A DNA stretch of 26,214 bases from Flavobacterium psychrophilum (lineage in GTDB: Bacteria; Bacteroidota; Bacteroidia; Flavobacteriales; Flavobacteriaceae): the NCBI GenBank assembly GCA_003243255.1, contig QFQM01000052.1, forward strand, positions 1 through 26,214, given 5' to 3'. The notes under the pieces were generated by a model that saw only the letters and a list, made by a program, of their open reading frames with translations, did no database searches and was not told where the DNA came from. Shown piece after piece: positions 24,040-26,214 of the stretch (position 1 is its first letter; the number at the start of each line of letters is the position of its first letter). Position numbers and translations under genes: made by a program.

Positions 24040-24394
24040 CAAGCTGAACAGGGGCAATAAAGGCGAGGGTGACAATCCCGATGCCACGCAGGATATCGAG
24101 GAATTTAACGTGCCAGCCCATGCACGCAACCTGTGCTTTGTGCAGCCGGATGGAAGGCGGCTGTTTCTGAATTATTCGTACCTGATTGCAGGCGAGTATC
24201 TGCCGGAAAGCAACACGATCATCCTTTCCTATACAACGCATGAGATTACGCTGACAGGGCGTAATCTGGCGGAGTTATACGAAGGCCTGATGCTGCATAT
24301 GGTGAAGCTGGTAACAGCTATTGATAAGCGATATGAAGCGACCAAGACCGATGAAGAGCCAGTCGTAACAGAGATAGCCATAGCCAAACCCTAG
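24017..24394 (+). CDS. Small conserved-looking unknown protein overlapping the relaxase gene
   Basis: A 125-residue protein whose start lies 23 bp inside the end of the relaxase gene in another frame, which indicates translational coupling. The central part (NVPAHARNLCFVQPDGRRLFLNYSYLIAGEYLPESNTIILSYTTHEITLTGRNLAELYEGLMLHMVKLV) looks like a compact alpha/beta domain. I recall similar short patterns (YL..EY.PE...I.L.FTTH...L.G.NL..L) in uncharacterised proteins. The ends are disordered and charged. There is no signal peptide or membrane segment. Its position suggests a transfer accessory or a modulator of the relaxase; no function can be read directly. Confidence 0.82.
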   Translation: MSLTKNFDKLNRGNKGEGDNPDATQDIEEFNVPAHARNLCFVQPDGRRLFLNYSYLIAGEYLPESNTIILSYTTHEITLTGRNLAELYEGLMLHMVKLVTAIDKRYEATKTDEEPVVTEIAIAKP

Positions 24395-24410
24395 CCCCGA
24401 TAGAAGCGGT

Positions 24411-24428
24411 ATCCTTTCGGAGAAAGAT
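24411..24428. other. Weak hairpin in the gap after the transfer operon
   Basis: ATCCTTTC-GGA-GAAAGAT pairs with one bulge in the otherwise gene-free 24395-24545 stretch. No T-run follows directly, so terminator function is doubtful. Composition changes here from GC-rich to AT-rich, so this may be a module junction. Confidence 0.25.
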
Positions 24429-24536
24429 TTAGCGGATAGCGGGAAACAGCTTCATATTAGCAATAAAATCAAAGGGTTATCTTTTTTAAGAAATATCATT
24501 TAAAAATTGTGTTACAATAAGTAAAATATTCTCAGT

Positions 24537-24541
24537 GGAGG
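24537..24541 (+). promoter_or_regulatory. Strong Shine-Dalgarno site (GGAGG)
   Basis: GGAGG lies 4 nt before ATG 24546 and fixes that start over the adjoining TTG at 24543. Most genes in the window have no such site, as is usual for Bacteroidota, so this may mark a gene from a different donor. Confidence 0.6.
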
Positions 24542-24545
24542 TTTG

Positions 24546-25241
24546 ATGTCTAATCAATCGTCTAAAGATGACGTTTTATTTCATTGTATACCTGTACGTC
24601 CTAGGGGAAACAGCATTAATCCTAGTGCAAATTACGGTGCTTTTATTTCTGATGATATTCGCAAGAAACTCGGAGTTTCGATTGAAGAGAAGCCTCCTCT
24701 CGTCTTCGCAGCAACACACATTTTAAAAGCTATGGCTTTTGGTATACAAGGTTTACTTCAAGAAAAAATTTTAAACATATCATTCATGGAAACGGGCGGA
24801 GAAATCATCATCGCTTGTGATCGAGCTAAGATGATGAGTCGTGATAGGGATATCACAATATATGAAATCCCATCTAAAGACTTTATCACTCTTGATTATG
24901 CCGAACGGCAATGTGTATCTGCATTAGCAATACCCTTCAATGAAAGTAAAATTGTTTATGAAGCAAGAAACGCCACAGACCTAATGCGTGGAGGTTTACA
25001 AATATTTGCCTTCAACGAGGAGTTAAAAGATTTAATAGAAGAAAAAGAACTTCTAAAAAAAATAGAAAATCCCGACAAGGAAATCTTCTTCAAAATTCTT
25101 GGAGAGCTAGTTAATGAAAGAAAAATTATATGGGAGAATAAGGAACAAAAAATTAATCCTGATATGGCTTTAGCAAGAAAAATTGCAGTTAACTTAAATC
25201 AAGCCAAACAGAACAAAAAAAACATGTATAAACCACGATAA
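24546..25241 (+). CDS. Cargo protein of unknown function, possible ADP-ribosyltransferase-like fold
   Basis: A 231-residue AT-rich gene with a strong ribosome site. The first ~155 residues show a pattern I associate with a loosely defined ART-like group: an opening strand DVLFHCIP, then KPPLVFAATHILKAMAFG (residues 49-66), GGEIIIACDR (84-93), RDITIYEIPSKDF and ERQCVSALAIPFNESKIVY, ending GGLQIFAFNE. Relatives I recall open LYHGS/LFHG; here HG is replaced by HC, so activity is uncertain. The tail (160-231) is helical and very charged (KDLIEEKELLKKIENPDKE). No membrane segment is seen. It stands between the transfer block and a convergent gene. The assignment rests on pattern memory only; it may be an unrelated fold. 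Confidence 0.8.
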   Translation: MSNQSSKDDVLFHCIPVRPRGNSINPSANYGAFISDDIRKKLGVSIEEKPPLVFAATHILKAMAFGIQGLLQEKILNISFMETGGEIIIACDRAKMMSRDRDITIYEIPSKDFITLDYAERQCVSALAIPFNESKIVYEARNATDLMRGGLQIFAFNEELKDLIEEKELLKKIENPDKEIFFKILGELVNERKIIWENKEQKINPDMALARKIAVNLNQAKQNKKNMYKPR

Positions 25242-25245
25242 ATAT

Positions 25246-25638
25246 TTATAGGTGGAGAGGTGGGTCATGTTCGCCAGTGTGACCATTATGATCTCTTAAA
25301 CATCCACAGTACTGCATGGCGACAGAATCCTCGTCAACCAACTTTAAACACGTTGTCATCATTGAAAGATCTTCTCGTTCCTTTAAATCTTTGACTTTTA
25401 CAGGACGTATAAGTTGCGTTCTTTCAATAACATTTGTTGTTTCAAATAAAATCTCATCCTCCTCAACGTCAAAATGTGTATGCAATAAAGAAATGCCAAA
25501 TCTTTCTAAGCGACTATGCTTTTTCAAAACATCTCTAATTTCTTTTAAACATGCTGCATCATCATCGTTAAATTCAACTACAGAATCAATATCTGGCAGA
25601 CTACTCCATTTTGTTGCTTGAATATTTATTGCTTCCAT
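25246..25638 (-). CDS. Unknown cytosolic protein with Cys/His-rich C-terminus
   Basis: About 130 residues from ATG 25638 (MEAINIQATKW); a GTG at 25662 would add eight. An acidic N-terminal part (VEFNDDDAACLKEIRDVLKKHSRLERFGISLLHTHFDVEEDEILFETTNVIERTQLIRP) contains an HxH pair (H53, H55). The tail YCGCLRDHNGHTGEH has C111, C113, H117, H120 and H124, which could bind a metal such as zinc. I know of similar 'RFGI.LLH.HFD' proteins without assigned function. It lies downstream of the XRE gene on the same strand with a 69-bp gap and may be co-transcribed. Its 3' end is only 4 bp from the convergent ART-like gene. Confidence 0.75.
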   Translation of the reverse strand: MEAINIQATKWSSLPDIDSVVEFNDDDAACLKEIRDVLKKHSRLERFGISLLHTHFDVEEDEILFETTNVIERTQLIRPVKVKDLKEREDLSMMTTCLKLVDEDSVAMQYCGCLRDHNGHTGEHDPPLHL

Positions 25639-25707
25639 GTTCGGTCTTTTAAAATTTAACACAATTTACAAATTATTTTAATACGCTACACAACAGACTA
25701 TTACATT

Positions 25708-26073
25708 TTAAACATTATCAACAATCTTTCTCAATCTCTCATTTTCCGCCTCCAATAGTTTTATATACTTCTCCCTATATTCATCCGCATAATTGTGATG
25801 CTCAACTTTCGAGTTCGTTCCTTGTATCACTTCGTTATGCGCGATATTAAAAACCTGTGACGCATCGAAATTGAGTATCTGCGCCATTTCCACCTCCAAT
25901 ATCTCGGCAATCTGCTGGACACGGGAAATCGTCAGGTCTGTTTTATTGCGCTCTATATTCCCGTAGGCGCTCACGCTAAGGTCAAGATAATCCGCCATTT
26001 GCTCACGCGTGAAGCCTTTTAGCTCACGGAATTTCTTTATGTTGTCTCCGATATTTAATGTTTTCGCTTCCAT
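25708..26073 (-). CDS. XRE-family transcriptional regulator with coiled-coil tail
   Basis: A 121-residue protein from ATG 26073. Residues 8-66 form a Cro/C1-type HTH: IGDNIKKFRELKGFTREQMADYLDLSVSAYGNIERNKTDLTISRVQQIAEILEVEM. The C-terminal segment DEYREKYIKLLEAENERLRKIVDN is a short amphipathic coiled coil, as in dimeric XRE regulators of Bacteroidota elements. It probably represses its own promoter, which carries two palindromes, and may control the neighbouring unknown gene or the cargo module. Alternative view: an antitoxin-like regulator for one of the adjacent unknown proteins. Confidence 0.93.
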   Translation of the reverse strand: MEAKTLNIGDNIKKFRELKGFTREQMADYLDLSVSAYGNIERNKTDLTISRVQQIAEILEVEMAQILNFDASQVFNIAHNEVIQGTNSKVEHHNYADEYREKYIKLLEAENERLRKIVDNV

Positions 26074-26093
26074 ATAGTTTAACTGTTTGTTTG

Positions 26094-26130
26094 TTTAGCT
26101 AAAGTAATAAAAAAATAGTCAGACTAACAA
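26094..26130 (-). promoter_or_regulatory. Promoter with two palindromes upstream of the XRE gene
   Basis: On the minus strand TTG (26130-26128), a 21-nt spacer and TACTTTAG (26106-26099) resemble the TAnnTTTG promoter with one mismatch. The palindrome TTTAGCTAAA (26094-26103) overlaps the -7 box, and TAGTC-A-GACTA (26116-26126) lies between the two elements. Such placement fits auto-repression by the XRE protein. The remaining DNA up to 26214 shows no gene. Confidence 0.5.
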
Positions 26131-26214
26131 AATGACAGTAAAAATTTGCATGCTATCAGACAAAAATTATTTGCTTTGTGTAAGACATTTCAACCAATAA
26201 ATCACAAAACACTT

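Larger units (their letters stand above)
15801..26214 (+). mobile_element. Integrative mobilizable element, left part (right end outside the window)
   Basis: The element begins at a tRNA 3'-end attachment site with an integrase reading into it. It carries an excisionase-like HTH protein, a coupling ATPase, a membrane protein, a candidate oriT and a MOBF relaxase. Base composition rises sharply from about 18143 to 24394 compared with the host DNA and falls again in the flanking cargo. No second copy of the tRNA 3' end appears up to 26214, so the right boundary is not reached. No type IV secretion pore genes (VirB4, VirB6 or tra homologues) are seen in this part, which suggests helper-dependent transfer unless they lie further right. 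Confidence 0.82.

Noticed and set aside
24395..24545. Possible second attachment site at the composition change
   Set aside because: No copy of the tRNA 3' sequence AAGGGATTCGAACCC is present here; it may only be an internal module junction.

Overview
The window looks like chromosomal DNA of a Flavobacterium-like member of the Bacteroidota with a mobile element inserted in it. Support for the host: three secreted proteins end in type IX secretion (T9SS) sorting domains, DUF6029 and Omp28 families are present, AraC-type regulators are typical, genes mostly lack Shine-Dalgarno sites, several promoters fit the TTG-N19/21-TAnnTTTG pattern, and the DNA is AT-rich.

Region 1 (1-15800) is ordinary chromosome. 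It begins with an AraC regulator cut by the window edge, a small exported protein, and a second AraC regulator with a tandem operator-like repeat upstream. A large T9SS-exported protein with five 91-residue Big_2-like repeats faces a Gfo/Idh/MocA oxidoreductase across a shared terminator. Next comes an envelope redox cluster: DUF6029 barrel protein and TlpA-like thioredoxin on the minus strand; diverging from them are a T9SS thioredoxin-fold protein, a small T9SS protein with a Cx4C pair, and an Omp28-type lipoprotein with CGWC. A cupin, a DUF808 membrane protein, an ArsR regulator and an MDR-family oxidoreductase complete this part.

Region 2 (about 15801-26214, right end not reached) is an integrative element. 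It starts at what looks like the displaced 3' end of a tRNA-Ser gene (attL), followed by a tyrosine recombinase. A probable HEPN-like cargo protein comes next. Then a clearly GC-richer transfer block (18143-24394) holds an excisionase-like HTH protein, a small unknown, a VirD4/TraG-like coupling ATPase without its own membrane segments, a polytopic membrane protein, a repeat-rich candidate oriT, a full-length MOBF relaxase-helicase and a small overlapping unknown. No mating-pore genes are visible, so within this window it looks mobilizable rather than self-conjugative. The right part (24546-26073) becomes AT-rich again and holds three likely cargo or control genes: a protein with a possible ADP-ribosyltransferase-like pattern, an unknown Cys/His-tailed protein, and an XRE regulator with operator-like palindromes in its promoter.

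The strongest candidates for something new are the MOBF element with its apparently split coupling protein, the uncharacterised cargo genes at both ends of it, and the cluster of three exported thioredoxin-fold proteins in the host part.
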